A program made the position numbers and the translations under genes. From positions 215,293-279,292 of the forward strand of contig NZ_NNBJ01000010.1 in NCBI RefSeq assembly GCF_002803085.1: 64,000 bases of DNA, read 5' to 3'. How positions within the stretch are numbered: position 1 is the stretch's first letter; every line of letters begins with the position of its first letter. This stretch comes from Streptomyces sp. CB01201. Its GTDB lineage: Bacteria; Actinomycetota; Actinomycetes; Streptomycetales; Streptomycetaceae. The notes beneath the pieces were generated by a model. It did no database searches. It was not told the DNA's origin and was given only the letters and a program-made list of their open reading frames with translations. Shown here piece by piece: positions 34,852 to 43,892 of the stretch.

Positions 34852-35613
34852 TTACGCGGTGGGGTCGCTCACGCGGCGGGCGTAGACCTGCTCGATCCAG
34901 CCGGCCTTGAACTGGGCAAGGTCGTCACGGAAGTTGGCCATCGAGGCACCGTAGGGTGCGACGACCCCGCCGGACTGGTCGGGCACGGACTGGCAGCCGT
35001 GCACGAGGCGTCCGCCGAGCGCCGTGTGGGCCTTGATGGCTTCGATGCGGCGGTGCTCGTTGAACCAGCCGCCGTGGTAGACCTCATCGAGCATGCCGCC
35101 GGTCTCGTCGTCCAGGTCGAAGACGACGGAGGTAGCGGCGGGGAAGAACCAGCACGGGCCGATGTTGGAGATGTGCCCGTCCAGCTCGACCTTGTTCAGC
35201 GCCATCAGCGTGGCCGCCTCGCGAAGCATCCGCAGGTGGTCGGCGGTGATCTGCGGCAGGCCGAGGCCGGCGAGGTGCTCCTCGCGGAACAGGTAGGCGT
35301 ACACCTCGTACGCGGTGGCCAGCACGCGGGCCGCATCCGAGGTGGAGGCGGCGTGGGCCTTGATGAAGTCGAGGGCGAGCTGCTCGACCGCACTCTCCGC
35401 GGTCTCATCCACGTTCAGGAGCTGGGCCTTGACCAGCTCCCAGTCGACGACGAGCCAGGTGTTGGACTCGAAGCGGAAGAAGTACTCGGCCGGGTCGATG
35501 GTGATGCGCCGGCCTTCGACCTGGATGCCGGGCAGGCGGCTCCAGCGCTCGTCGAATGCCTCGGGCAGCTCGACCGTGATGGCCGTATTGGTCGCCGTGT
35601 CGATGGTGGTCAC
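34852..35613 (-). CDS. Unknown protein, first gene of the regulated island cassette
   Basis: I do not recognise a family. The 253-residue cytoplasmic protein has no signal or membrane segment. It contains conserved-looking blocks FFRFESNTWLVVDWELVK, VELDGHISNIGPCWFFPA and GCQSVPDQSGG. GTG 35613 is chosen because GGAG lies six bases upstream. A perfect 14-bp-arm palindrome lies 23 bp before the start. The gene is divergent from the XRE/TPR regulator, which therefore is its likely controller. Confidence 0.75.
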   Translation of the reverse strand: MTTIDTATNTAITVELPEAFDERWSRLPGIQVEGRRITIDPAEYFFRFESNTWLVVDWELVKAQLLNVDETAESAVEQLALDFIKAHAASTSDAARVLATAYEVYAYLFREEHLAGLGLPQITADHLRMLREAATLMALNKVELDGHISNIGPCWFFPAATSVVFDLDDETGGMLDEVYHGGWFNEHRRIEAIKAHTALGGRLVHGCQSVPDQSGGVVAPYGASMANFRDDLAQFKAGWIEQVYARRVSDPTA

Positions 35614-35635
35614 CTGGGTCTCCGTCTCTGATCGG

Positions 35636-35667
35636 CCGGGTTCGGGCATAGGAATGCCCGAACCCGG
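35636..35667. promoter_or_regulatory. Perfect 14-bp-arm palindrome in the divergent promoter region
   Basis: Arms CCGGGTTCGGGCAT and ATGCCCGAACCCGG flank four bases (AGGA). It lies between the 253-residue gene (start 35613) and the XRE/TPR regulator gene (start 35843). It is probably the operator of that regulator. Without a T run a terminator is less likely, but it could also form a hairpin in the leader of the minus-strand transcript. Confidence 0.7.
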
Positions 35668-35842
35668 AGCGGGCGTACGGAACTTGGGTGCCGCCCGGCC
35701 AAGTGGGGAGCCTGGATTCACGGTCGGACCTGAACCGTTCCGGGCGGCTGATGATTAGTGAACCGCCCGTCACGCTCAGTGGGTACGGTGAAGAGCAGGC
35801 CAAGCGGTATACGCGGTTTACAGCCCCGGATCGGAGGCGGTC

Positions 35843-37201
35843 GTGGCAGCACCGAGAGAGCCCAACTCCCGCCTGCGCGAAACGATCGACGCCGTCGGCT
35901 GCACCTTCGAGGCCCTCGCCAAGGACGTCCGCCGCGTCGCCGCGGAGAACGGCGAGATGCTGCAGACCAACAAGTCGGCCATCTCCCACTGGGTGAGCGG
36001 AACCCGCCACCCCACCGGCAGGACCGGCCAGTACCTGGCCGAAGCCCTCTCCCGCCGGTCCCACAGGACCGTCACTCAGGTCGAGATCGGCCTGGCCGCA
36101 CCCGACTCCACGGCCGACGAACCGAACCCGGACCCAGTCCTTGCCGCAACCGATCTCGGCCGCGCCGACGTCGAACGCCGCCGCTTCCTCGCCATCGCCG
36201 CCTTCACCACCGCCGGCGTCGCCATGCCCCTCGCCTACGACCACGAAGCCACCACCCGCATGCTCCGCGCCCGCACCGGCACGACCCTGGTGGGGGCGGA
36301 GGATGTGGACGTTGTACGGCAGATTACCGCCGCTTTCAGCGCAGCCGACGAACGCCTGGGCGGCGGCCACGGCCTGACCACCGTGACCGCCTACCTCGCC
36401 GACACAGCAGCTCCCATGCTCCGCGCCCGCTTCCCAACCGACGTCTTACGCCGGGCCGCCTTCGGCGCGGTGGCCGAACTCGCCTACCTAGCAGGCTGGA
36501 AGCACCACGACCTCGGCCAGGAGGGCGCCGCCCAGCGCTACTACCAAGTCGGCTACCAGCTCGCCTGCGAAGCAGACCCCCACGGCCACGCCGCCTGGAT
36601 GATGCGCGCCCTCGCCCACCAGGCCCTCAGCCTCAAGCAACCCCACCACTGCATCGACCTCGCCGAAGCCGCGCTGGCCGGCGGCCTTGGCCACATCGAC
36701 GGCCAGACCGAGGCCCTGCTCCACATCACCCACGCCCGCGCCTACGCAGCCACCGGCGAGAGAGCACACGCTGCCCGCGCCCTGCTCGCCGCGGAAGACG
36801 CCCTGCTGCGCGAGGACGGCCCCCAGCCCAGCTACTCCCGCGTCAGCGGCCCGGCCGCCGGCACCGTCGCCAGCCACACCGCCCGCACTCTGACCGACCT
36901 CGCCGATCACGTCGGCACCGAACAGCAACACCGCGACGCGCTCACCCGTTGGGACCCGGAGAAGTACAAGCGCGTCCACGCCCTCACATACGCAGACCTC
37001 GGCGACAGCCTGGCCGCACAGACCCGCGCCGACGAGGCAGTCGCCGCCTGGAGCCAGGCCGTGGTGCTGATGGAGGGCATGACCTCGGACCGCACCCGCA
37101 AAGCGATCACGTCGCTCCGATCTACCCTCGTGACCTACCAGCGGCGCAAGGTGCCCGGAGCCACCGAGCTCGCCCGTCGCGCACGAGAAGCACTCCCTTA
37201 G
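35843..37201 (+). CDS. XRE-like regulator with tetratricopeptide-type C-terminus
   Basis: The 452-residue protein has an N-terminal helix-turn-helix (TNKSAISHWVSGTRHPTGRT, about 42-61), a linker, and helical repeats to the end, like the Streptomyces NsdA-type regulators. At 112-116 it has RRRFL followed by a hydrophobic stretch (AIAAFTTAGVAMPLA), which mimics a twin-arginine signal inside a DNA-binding protein. GTG 35843 follows GGAGG. It is divergent from the kinase/methyltransferase cassette and precedes the Nudix gene by one base. Confidence 0.85.
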   Translation: MAAPREPNSRLRETIDAVGCTFEALAKDVRRVAAENGEMLQTNKSAISHWVSGTRHPTGRTGQYLAEALSRRSHRTVTQVEIGLAAPDSTADEPNPDPVLAATDLGRADVERRRFLAIAAFTTAGVAMPLAYDHEATTRMLRARTGTTLVGAEDVDVVRQITAAFSAADERLGGGHGLTTVTAYLADTAAPMLRARFPTDVLRRAAFGAVAELAYLAGWKHHDLGQEGAAQRYYQVGYQLACEADPHGHAAWMMRALAHQALSLKQPHHCIDLAEAALAGGLGHIDGQTEALLHITHARAYAATGERAHAARALLAAEDALLREDGPQPSYSRVSGPAAGTVASHTARTLTDLADHVGTEQQHRDALTRWDPEKYKRVHALTYADLGDSLAAQTRADEAVAAWSQAVVLMEGMTSDRTRKAITSLRSTLVTYQRRKVPGATELARRAREALP

Positions 37202-37202
37202 C

Positions 37203-37736
37203 ATGCCCAACAACCCGGCCGACGAAGGGATCACCGTGGCTCAGCAGCAGACCGAGGACCAGCCGAAAGCTCTCAAGCCCGCCCTCGAATCCATGACCCT
37301 GCTGGTTGCCGCCGTCATCGTCCACGACAAGGCCACCAACCGCGTCGTCCTTCTACAGCGCAGCGAGAACGCCAAGTTCGCCCAGGGCATGTGGGACCTG
37401 CCCGTCGGAAAGAGTGAACCCGGCGAGCCCATCACCGAGACCGCGGTGCGCGAGCTCTACGAGGAAACCGGCCTGACGGTGAAGCCGGAGTCCCTCAAGG
37501 TTGCCCACATCATCCACGGAGCATGGGGAGTTGAGGCCCCCAACGGCTTCCTGACCGTCGTCTTCGCAGCCCACGAGTGGACCGGGGCCCCCGAGAACCG
37601 CGAGCCGCGAAAGCACGCCCAGGTCTGCTGGATCGACACCGACTCCATCCCCGAGGAGTTCGTGGACACGACCGCCAGTGCCCTCCACGGCTACCTCGAC
37701 GGTGGCGCGGACGTCTCCCTCAACGGCTGGCAGTAG
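37203..37736 (+). CDS. Nudix hydrolase
   Basis: A perfect Nudix box (G-x5-E-x7-REUxEExGU) runs from Gly69 to Leu91, including RELYEETGL. It should hydrolyse a nucleoside diphosphate linked to another group. It begins one base after the XRE/TPR regulator stop, so the genes are coupled; GTG 37236, preceded by AAGGGA, is an alternative start. Integrative elements such as pSAM2 encode a Nudix immunity protein (Pif), so an element-related role is conceivable. Confidence 0.92.
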   Translation: MPNNPADEGITVAQQQTEDQPKALKPALESMTLLVAAVIVHDKATNRVVLLQRSENAKFAQGMWDLPVGKSEPGEPITETAVRELYEETGLTVKPESLKVAHIIHGAWGVEAPNGFLTVVFAAHEWTGAPENREPRKHAQVCWIDTDSIPEEFVDTTASALHGYLDGGADVSLNGWQ

Positions 37737-37810
37737 CGGAAATTTCTCCCACTGTCAGTGGCTGCAGATACGGTTCCGACCCGAGCATTCGATCTGCGTG
37801 GGAGGGGCGT

Positions 37811-39055
37811 ATGGCGACAGAACGAAAGTGCCCGGAGTGTCAGGCTGGGGGCAGCGCCAACCGGAAGGGGAAACCGGGGCGATGTGTCGGCTGTATCGAC
37901 AAACGATACCGGCAACTTGGCTGGAATCCCATCGAGCCATACGTCTCTTCGGAGCATGCGCGTCAGTGTCTCTGCACTGAATGTGATCGCGCCGAACTCG
38001 TCCCGTACACCGAGATCCGCAACAGCAACAACCGCTACTGCGACTGGTGCTCGTGCCGCCGGATGTACGAACAGGGTCTGGTGAGCGATCCCTCGAAGTG
38101 GGACGTTACCGTGGAACAAGCCGCAGAGATCGTCCTGGGGGAGGACTTCCTTGCACGCAGTCCGGCCGGTGAAGTCTTGGATGCCGTTGGGCTCGCTGCA
38201 CAGATGGAGCACGTGTGGTCGTTGGTCGCGGTGGAGTGCGTCATATGCGGCACCGTCGCCAGACGGAGCGTGTCGAGGACTCTCGGTAGCCGCAGCAACC
38301 CTGGACGTAGCCGGTGTTCGTACTGCTTCTCGCTGCCCTTGGCTTCATGGCAAGACGAGTTCTTCACAGCACATCGGTTGTTGCGCGACCACGAGGGATA
38401 TGCCCGATTCGGTCAGCGGGTTGCTGCCAGTTGCCTTGACTGCGGTGCTGATCGAAGCATTTCGGTCTCCGAGCTAAAGAGCGGTGTGGCTCCTTGTCTC
38501 GGCTGCGCCGAAGCGACAGACCCCGATGCCGTACACGTCGTTTACGTGATGCACTTTCCCGTGCTCCGTGCGCGCAAGGTTGGAATTACCAGCACCGAGG
38601 TACGGCACGACAGGATTGCCTTTCACGAGGCGCAGGGAGGCGTTCTTCTTGAGCAGCAGGAGGTGCCCAACAGGGAAGCCGCGCGGACAGTTGAAGACTG
38701 CGTGCTGCGTGCAGTGCGAGCGTTTCCCAGCGGGTGCGCTTCGCGGGACTTCCCCCAAGGAGGCTTCACGGAGACCTGGAGTCATGACGGTCCCGCCGTC
38801 GATCTTGCCTGCGTCATCGAGAGGCTGGAGCGAGATGAAGCACCTGGCTTCGATCGGCTGAGGAAGCTCTGGGCCTACTTCGACAGCGAGCCGGCGACTA
38901 TCGAAGAACTTGTTGAGTTCCGGCACATTGAGGTCATCGAGGTCGATGGGACGCAAGTGCACCAAGTTGGCTTCAGCGAGCCCTTGGAACAGGTGCTGCG
39001 CAAGATCCGATCGCGCAGGTTAGCGGGGGGCGTTGGAGCGACCGAGACAGCGTGA
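37811..39055 (+). CDS. Multi-zinc-knuckle protein with GIY-YIG-like (T5orf172-type) C-terminal domain
   Basis: The 414-residue protein has at least eight Cys-rich pairs: Cys7/10, 25/28, 53-55-58, 77-80-82, 143/146, 169/172, 208/211 and 229/232, consistent with repeated treble-clef or zinc-ribbon units. From residue 244 it reads VYVMHFP, then KVGIT (256-260), a basic RHDR (265-268), an acidic helix EAARTVEDCVLR and GGFTETW (317-323), the order of motifs in GIY-YIG-like nucleases. I infer a DNA-recognising nuclease. ATG 37811 follows GGAGG. Third positions are visibly less G/C-biased than in flanking core genes, suggesting transfer. Confidence 0.7.
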   Translation: MATERKCPECQAGGSANRKGKPGRCVGCIDKRYRQLGWNPIEPYVSSEHARQCLCTECDRAELVPYTEIRNSNNRYCDWCSCRRMYEQGLVSDPSKWDVTVEQAAEIVLGEDFLARSPAGEVLDAVGLAAQMEHVWSLVAVECVICGTVARRSVSRTLGSRSNPGRSRCSYCFSLPLASWQDEFFTAHRLLRDHEGYARFGQRVAASCLDCGADRSISVSELKSGVAPCLGCAEATDPDAVHVVYVMHFPVLRARKVGITSTEVRHDRIAFHEAQGGVLLEQQEVPNREAARTVEDCVLRAVRAFPSGCASRDFPQGGFTETWSHDGPAVDLACVIERLERDEAPGFDRLRKLWAYFDSEPATIEELVEFRHIEVIEVDGTQVHQVGFSEPLEQVLRKIRSRRLAGGVGATETA

Positions 39056-39282
39056 CGCTGCACTTGTCGGACCGTGCGTCGCGGTGTGGTACTCCGCAGT
39101 GCCCTTGAACGGCGGGACCAACAGTGACACGGATATTTGGTCGACTCGCGGTGACCACCGGCAGCTAGGCAGCCCCTTCCGGTCGTACTTTCGGAGCCAG
39201 AGAATTCACACTGCTGCGATGCGTGTTCATGCCATGCTGGACGGTTGGCCTGCAGAAGGAGCGGGCCCAGGAAGGGCATGGA

Positions 39283-40104
39283 ATGACCACCGCCAAGAAC
39301 ACCTACGCCGTCTGGCCGCATGCCACGGTGACTGCGATTGCGGACGTTCTCGCCGACACGAGCGACGGTCTGACCGGCCGGGAGATCAGTCTCCTGCTCT
39401 CTCAGATAGGCATCGCGGAGGCTGAGGGGCCCAACAAGCGTGAGCGGCTGGCTCGGGCACTGTGGGCACGGCAGATACGCGACCAGGCGTCGAACTGCGT
39501 GGTCAGGTTCATCGCCGAGGCGATGGCGCCCGTGCGCTACACGCAGAAGCTCGATGTCTTCTCCCGCCGATGCGACGACCTCAACGAAGTGCTGGTCCAC
39601 ATCGGCCTGCGGGTCAACGAGGCGGGAAAGGTGGCTCGTGGGCCGGTCGCGAGCACCCTGGGCGAGGCAGCGCAGCACGCCAACTCCCTGCGGGCGGAGC
39701 TTCGCCGTCGTGGAACGCATCATCAGGTCCTGGCGTACTGCACCCGGGAGATCCTGACGAAGAATGCGTTCCACGCCAGTTTGGAAGCGACGAAGTCTGT
39801 CTTTGACCGGCTGCGGCAACTCACCGGAGAGCAGCGCGACGGTTCGCAGTTGGTCGACGCTGTCCTCATGCCCGGCTCCACCGGCACGCCACGGGTCGCC
39901 ATCAACTCCGGAGCAACCCCGACGGAAACCGGCGAGCAGAAGGGCTTCGCGTCCCTACTGAAGGGACTGGCCAGCATGTATCGCAACCCTACCGCTCATG
40001 ATCCGCGGCTTAACCGACCCGTCTCCGACGACGAGTTGCTTGAACTGTTGACCACTCTGTCGATGGTTCACCGTCGTCTCGACCACGCCCGCGTGCAGCC
40101 CTGA
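39283..40104 (+). CDS. HEPN-type abortive-infection-like protein (TIGR02391/Ymh family)
   Basis: The 273-residue protein ends in a helical domain containing SMYRNPTAHDPR: Arg234-Asn235 and His239 form the Rx4H motif of HEPN ribonucleases, in the form typical of the TIGR02391 (Abi_C-like) family. Such proteins cleave RNA in phage-defence and toxin systems. The N-terminal half (TDxLTGREISLLL-like) is helical and may sense or bind a partner. ATG 39283 follows a GGAAGG-rich stretch. It is 227 bp downstream of the zinc/GIY-YIG gene on the same strand. Confidence 0.72.
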   Translation: MTTAKNTYAVWPHATVTAIADVLADTSDGLTGREISLLLSQIGIAEAEGPNKRERLARALWARQIRDQASNCVVRFIAEAMAPVRYTQKLDVFSRRCDDLNEVLVHIGLRVNEAGKVARGPVASTLGEAAQHANSLRAELRRRGTHHQVLAYCTREILTKNAFHASLEATKSVFDRLRQLTGEQRDGSQLVDAVLMPGSTGTPRVAINSGATPTETGEQKGFASLLKGLASMYRNPTAHDPRLNRPVSDDELLELLTTLSMVHRRLDHARVQP

Positions 40105-40203
40105 GTCGCAACCCTCAGCGCGTGGGGAGCTAGGAGTTCCACACCAGCATGTTCTGAACAACGGATAGGCCAATCGGAGACGTCTCAAAGCACTTGGCGA
40201 AGC

Positions 40204-40246
40204 AGTGAGGGCTGCTTCCCTGGCAATCAGGGAAGCAGCCCTCACT
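40204..40246. terminator. Strong bidirectional hairpin between the island and glnA
   Basis: Perfect 19-bp arms (AGTGAGGGCTGCTTCCCTG and its complement) flank loop GCAAT. It lies between two convergent genes, the HEPN gene and glnA, and can end transcription from both sides. A smaller inverted repeat TGACTG-N5-CAGTCA follows at 40248-40264. The remaining bases of 40105-40401 hold no gene. Confidence 0.85.
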
Positions 40247-40327
40247 ATGACTGACGCGCAGTCAGAGACCCGCCGGACCGGTGCACACCCGGTGCACAAG
40301 GGCCTGGAAAACGAGCGGTACCAATGA

Positions 40328-40347
40328 GAAACACTGGAGAGTGTTTC
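40328..40347 (-). terminator. Second hairpin downstream of glnA
   Basis: GAAACACT and AGTGTTTC are perfect 8-bp arms around GGAG, 55 bp past the glnA stop codon. It could be the first terminator met by glnA transcripts. Confidence 0.5.
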
Positions 40348-40401
40348 CGCAGGTCACATCACGTTTTCGGGGCTCCGGTCAAGGCCACCCAACCCCGCGC
40401 T

Positions 40402-41811
<1,410 letters not shown>

Positions 41812-41908
41812 CCAACTCCTCCTACTCCCACCCGGGAGGGGCGGGGTTGCAGCTCGGTCGTGCGGCCAGTGCGGTGGCACACGCTGGACCCGACCATAGG
41901 CAGGCGGG

Positions 41909-41946
41909 ATTTCTCAAGCGTGACCCGTTTGTTTCACCCAAGTTAA
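41909..41946 (-). promoter_or_regulatory. GlnR-type operator of glnA
   Basis: On the minus strand the boxes are TTAAC, GAAAC, GTCAC and GAAAT, each six bases apart. This is the layout of the well-studied S. coelicolor glnA site bound by GlnR under nitrogen limitation. Confidence 0.88.
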
Positions 41947-42020
41947 CCGGCCTGGTGACAAGCGTGCCAAGACTGACCCGGGCCGAAGTGATCGAAAACG
42001 GGCGCAGTACCGTGGGATCC

Positions 42021-42488
42021 GTGGACAACAGGCAAGCAATCGGATCGTGGCTCTCGGGACCCCGCGCGGCCGCCGAGGACATGGGCGTCGACTTCGGCTA
42101 CCGGGGCCAGCGGCTCGGTCTGCCCAAGGACGGGCCCGGCTCGGTGGCCCCGCTCGGGCGGCGGTTCGCCGCCATCTTCATCGACTGGGCCCTGTGCGCC
42201 CTGATCGCGTACCAGCTGATCGCCCGCGGCAACCAGCACAGCGCGGGCAACTGGGCGCTTCTGGTGTTCTTCGTGCTCGGCGTGCTCACGGTGGGGACCG
42301 TCGGGTTCACGCCGGGCAAGCGGCTGCTCGGTCTGCGCGTGGTCGCCGAGGAGGGCGGCCGGCTCGGCATCGTGCGGGTCGTCGTGCGCACCGTGCTGCT
42401 GTGCCTGGCGATCCCGGCGCTGATCTGGGACCGCGACGGCCGCGGTCTGCACGACCGCCTCGCCCGCGCGGTCCAGGTCAGGATCTAG
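42021..42488 (+). CDS. RDD-family membrane protein
   Basis: The 155-residue protein has an RDD domain: LGRRFAAIFIDWAL, TPGKRLLGLRVV and DRDGRGLHDRLA, with about three membrane helices. The function of RDD proteins is uncertain; some act in ion or osmotic homeostasis. GTG 42021 is used, with GTG 42012 also in frame. It is divergent from glnA and lies just beyond the GlnR site. Confidence 0.88.
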   Translation: MDNRQAIGSWLSGPRAAAEDMGVDFGYRGQRLGLPKDGPGSVAPLGRRFAAIFIDWALCALIAYQLIARGNQHSAGNWALLVFFVLGVLTVGTVGFTPGKRLLGLRVVAEEGGRLGIVRVVVRTVLLCLAIPALIWDRDGRGLHDRLARAVQVRI

Positions 42489-42507
42489 ACCCGCCCACCT
42501 ACGTCGG

Positions 42508-42542
42508 AAGGCGGCCCGGACCAGCTCGGTCCGGGCCGCCTT
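42508..42542. terminator. Bidirectional terminator between RDD and DUF4191 genes
   Basis: Perfect 15-bp arms AAGGCGGCCCGGACC and GGTCCGGGCCGCCTT surround loop AGCTC, between convergent genes. Confidence 0.85.
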
Positions 42543-42562
42543 CGTATGCGTTCGAGGCCTCG

Positions 42563-42632
42563 TGTGCCTACGGGCTTGTGCCTACGGCGTTGGTGCTACG
42601 GCGTTGTTGCTACGAGGTTGTTGCTACGAGGT
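42563..42632 (+). repeat. 14-bp degenerate tandem repeat
   Basis: About five units of the form GTTGTTGCTACGAG / GTGCCTACGGGCTT run up to the end of the DUF4191 gene. The last two units are nearly identical. It is the variable tail of a convergent intergenic region. Confidence 0.65.
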
Positions 42633-42637
42633 GGGGG

Positions 42638-43345
42638 TCAGCGCATCTTTCCGCCGCGCGGCATCCGCGTGCCCTTGGGCATCGGGCCCTTCGGCAGCGG
42701 CATGTTGCTCATCAGGTCGCCCATGGCGCGCAGCCGGTCGTTGGCGGCGGTCACCTGCGGGCCCGAGAGCACGCGCGGGAACTTCAGGAGCGTGGTGCGC
42801 ACCTTCTTGAGCGGCACCTGGCCCTCGCCGTCACCGACGATCACGTCGTGCACCGGGACGTCCACCACGATGCGGGCCATCTTCTTCTTCTCGGCGGCCA
42901 GCAGGGACTTGACCCGGTTCGGGTTGCCCTCGGCCACGAGCACGACGCCGGCCCGGCCGACGGCCCGGTGGACGACGTCCTGGCTGCGGTTCATCGCCAC
43001 GGCCGGGGTGGTGGTCCAGCCGCGCCCGATGTTCTGGAGCACGGCCGCCGCCGCGCCCGGCTGGCCCTCCATCTGACCGAACGCCGCCCGCTCGGCACGC
43101 CGTCCGAAGACGATCGCCATCGCGAGCACGGCCACCAGGAGACCCAGGATGCCGAGATAGACCGGGTGCCCGAGCAGGAACCCGATCGCGAGGAAGACGC
43201 CGAGGACGACGATTCCCACGCCAGCGATGACAAGCCCGATCTTGGAGTCGGCCTTGCGGGTCATCTTGTAGGTCAGGGCGATCTGCTTCAGTCGCCCCGC
43301 ATTCGCATCGTTCGCAGCGCTCTCTGCGGTTGCCTTCCTCGCCAT
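42638..43345 (-). CDS. DUF4191 family membrane protein
   Basis: The 235-residue protein has two adjacent membrane helices near 38-58 and 62-82 (IGLVIAGVGIVVLGVFLAI and YLGILGLLVAVLAMAIV), a soluble domain, and a basic Gly/Pro/Met tail. The family is found next to lipA/lipB and glnA in actinobacteria; its function is unknown. The ATG at 43345 precedes MARKATAES. Confidence 0.85.
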   Translation of the reverse strand: MARKATAESAANDANAGRLKQIALTYKMTRKADSKIGLVIAGVGIVVLGVFLAIGFLLGHPVYLGILGLLVAVLAMAIVFGRRAERAAFGQMEGQPGAAAAVLQNIGRGWTTTPAVAMNRSQDVVHRAVGRAGVVLVAEGNPNRVKSLLAAEKKKMARIVVDVPVHDVIVGDGEGQVPLKKVRTTLLKFPRVLSGPQVTAANDRLRAMGDLMSNMPLPKGPMPKGTRMPRGGKMR

Positions 43346-43364
43346 ACCAGGAAGTTTACGTGGC

Positions 43365-43577
43365 CTAGGAGGGGCGGGCGGCCACGGCCTCCAGTACGTG
43401 CTGGGCCTCGACCCGGTCCTTGGCCCGGCGGCGGTCCTCCAGGACCGCGGTCCAGGCGTTGCGCCGGGCGGTCCGCTGGCCGGAGCTCATGATCAACGAC
43501 TCCACGGCGCGCAGCGCGCCGGTGACGGACGGAAGCGTGGTGGCTCGAACGGTCTGCGGAGCGGTAGCGGCCTGCAT
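43365..43577 (-). CDS. Small conserved actinobacterial protein (70 aa)
   Basis: The protein has an A/T-polar N-terminus and a basic helical segment (SSGQRTARRNAWTAVLEDRRRAKDRVEAQ). There is no recognised domain. ATG 43577 precedes it; it lies 19 bp from the end of the next minus-strand gene (DUF4191) and may be cotranscribed. Confidence 0.65.
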   Translation of the reverse strand: MQAATAPQTVRATTLPSVTGALRAVESLIMSSGQRTARRNAWTAVLEDRRRAKDRVEAQHVLEAVAARPS

Positions 43578-43729
43578 CGTCGGGGTCCCCCCTCGGGACG
43601 GGATCAGGAACGGACGGTGGGCGTGGGGGCGTGTGCGGTGCGTAAAGCCAGAGTCACTGATTGGTGTTACCAGGGCGTGTCCAAGCGGTCAAACCCCAAT
43701 GAAACATTGACGCGGACCCCGCAAACGTT

Positions 43730-43780
43730 GACGCGGCCCGTACGCGCGCCCCGACCTGCGGGGACGGTACGGGCCGCGTC
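43730..43780 (-). terminator. Terminator hairpin after lipA
   Basis: Perfect 14-bp arms GACGCGGCCCGTAC and GTACGGGCCGCGTC flank a 23-bp loop that also has internal pairing (CCCCG with CGGGG). Confidence 0.65.
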
Positions 43781-43832
43781 GGCGAGGCCATTACCAGTCG
43801 GTAGTCGCTTGTGAGCGGATTCACGTGCGGTG

Positions 43833-43892
43833 CTTCCGGATCCGCTTCCGGATCTGCTTCCGGAGCCGTCTCCGAGGCCGCTCCCGGATCAG
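43833..43892 (-). repeat. 12-bp degenerate repeats at the 3' end of lipA
   Basis: CTTCCGGATCCG-like 12-mers repeat about five times, degenerating towards and reaching the lipA stop codon. Read past the stop they would encode basic RKRIRK units, so they may be a decayed C-terminal extension. Confidence 0.6.

Noticed and set aside
40105..40401. A tRNA or attachment site at the island's right end
   Set aside because: I found no cloverleaf, T-loop sequence or direct repeat shared with the left edge; only hairpins are visible.
43833..43892. A coding repeat extending LipA
   Set aside because: The frame has a stop at the expected family end, and the repeats lie at and beyond it.
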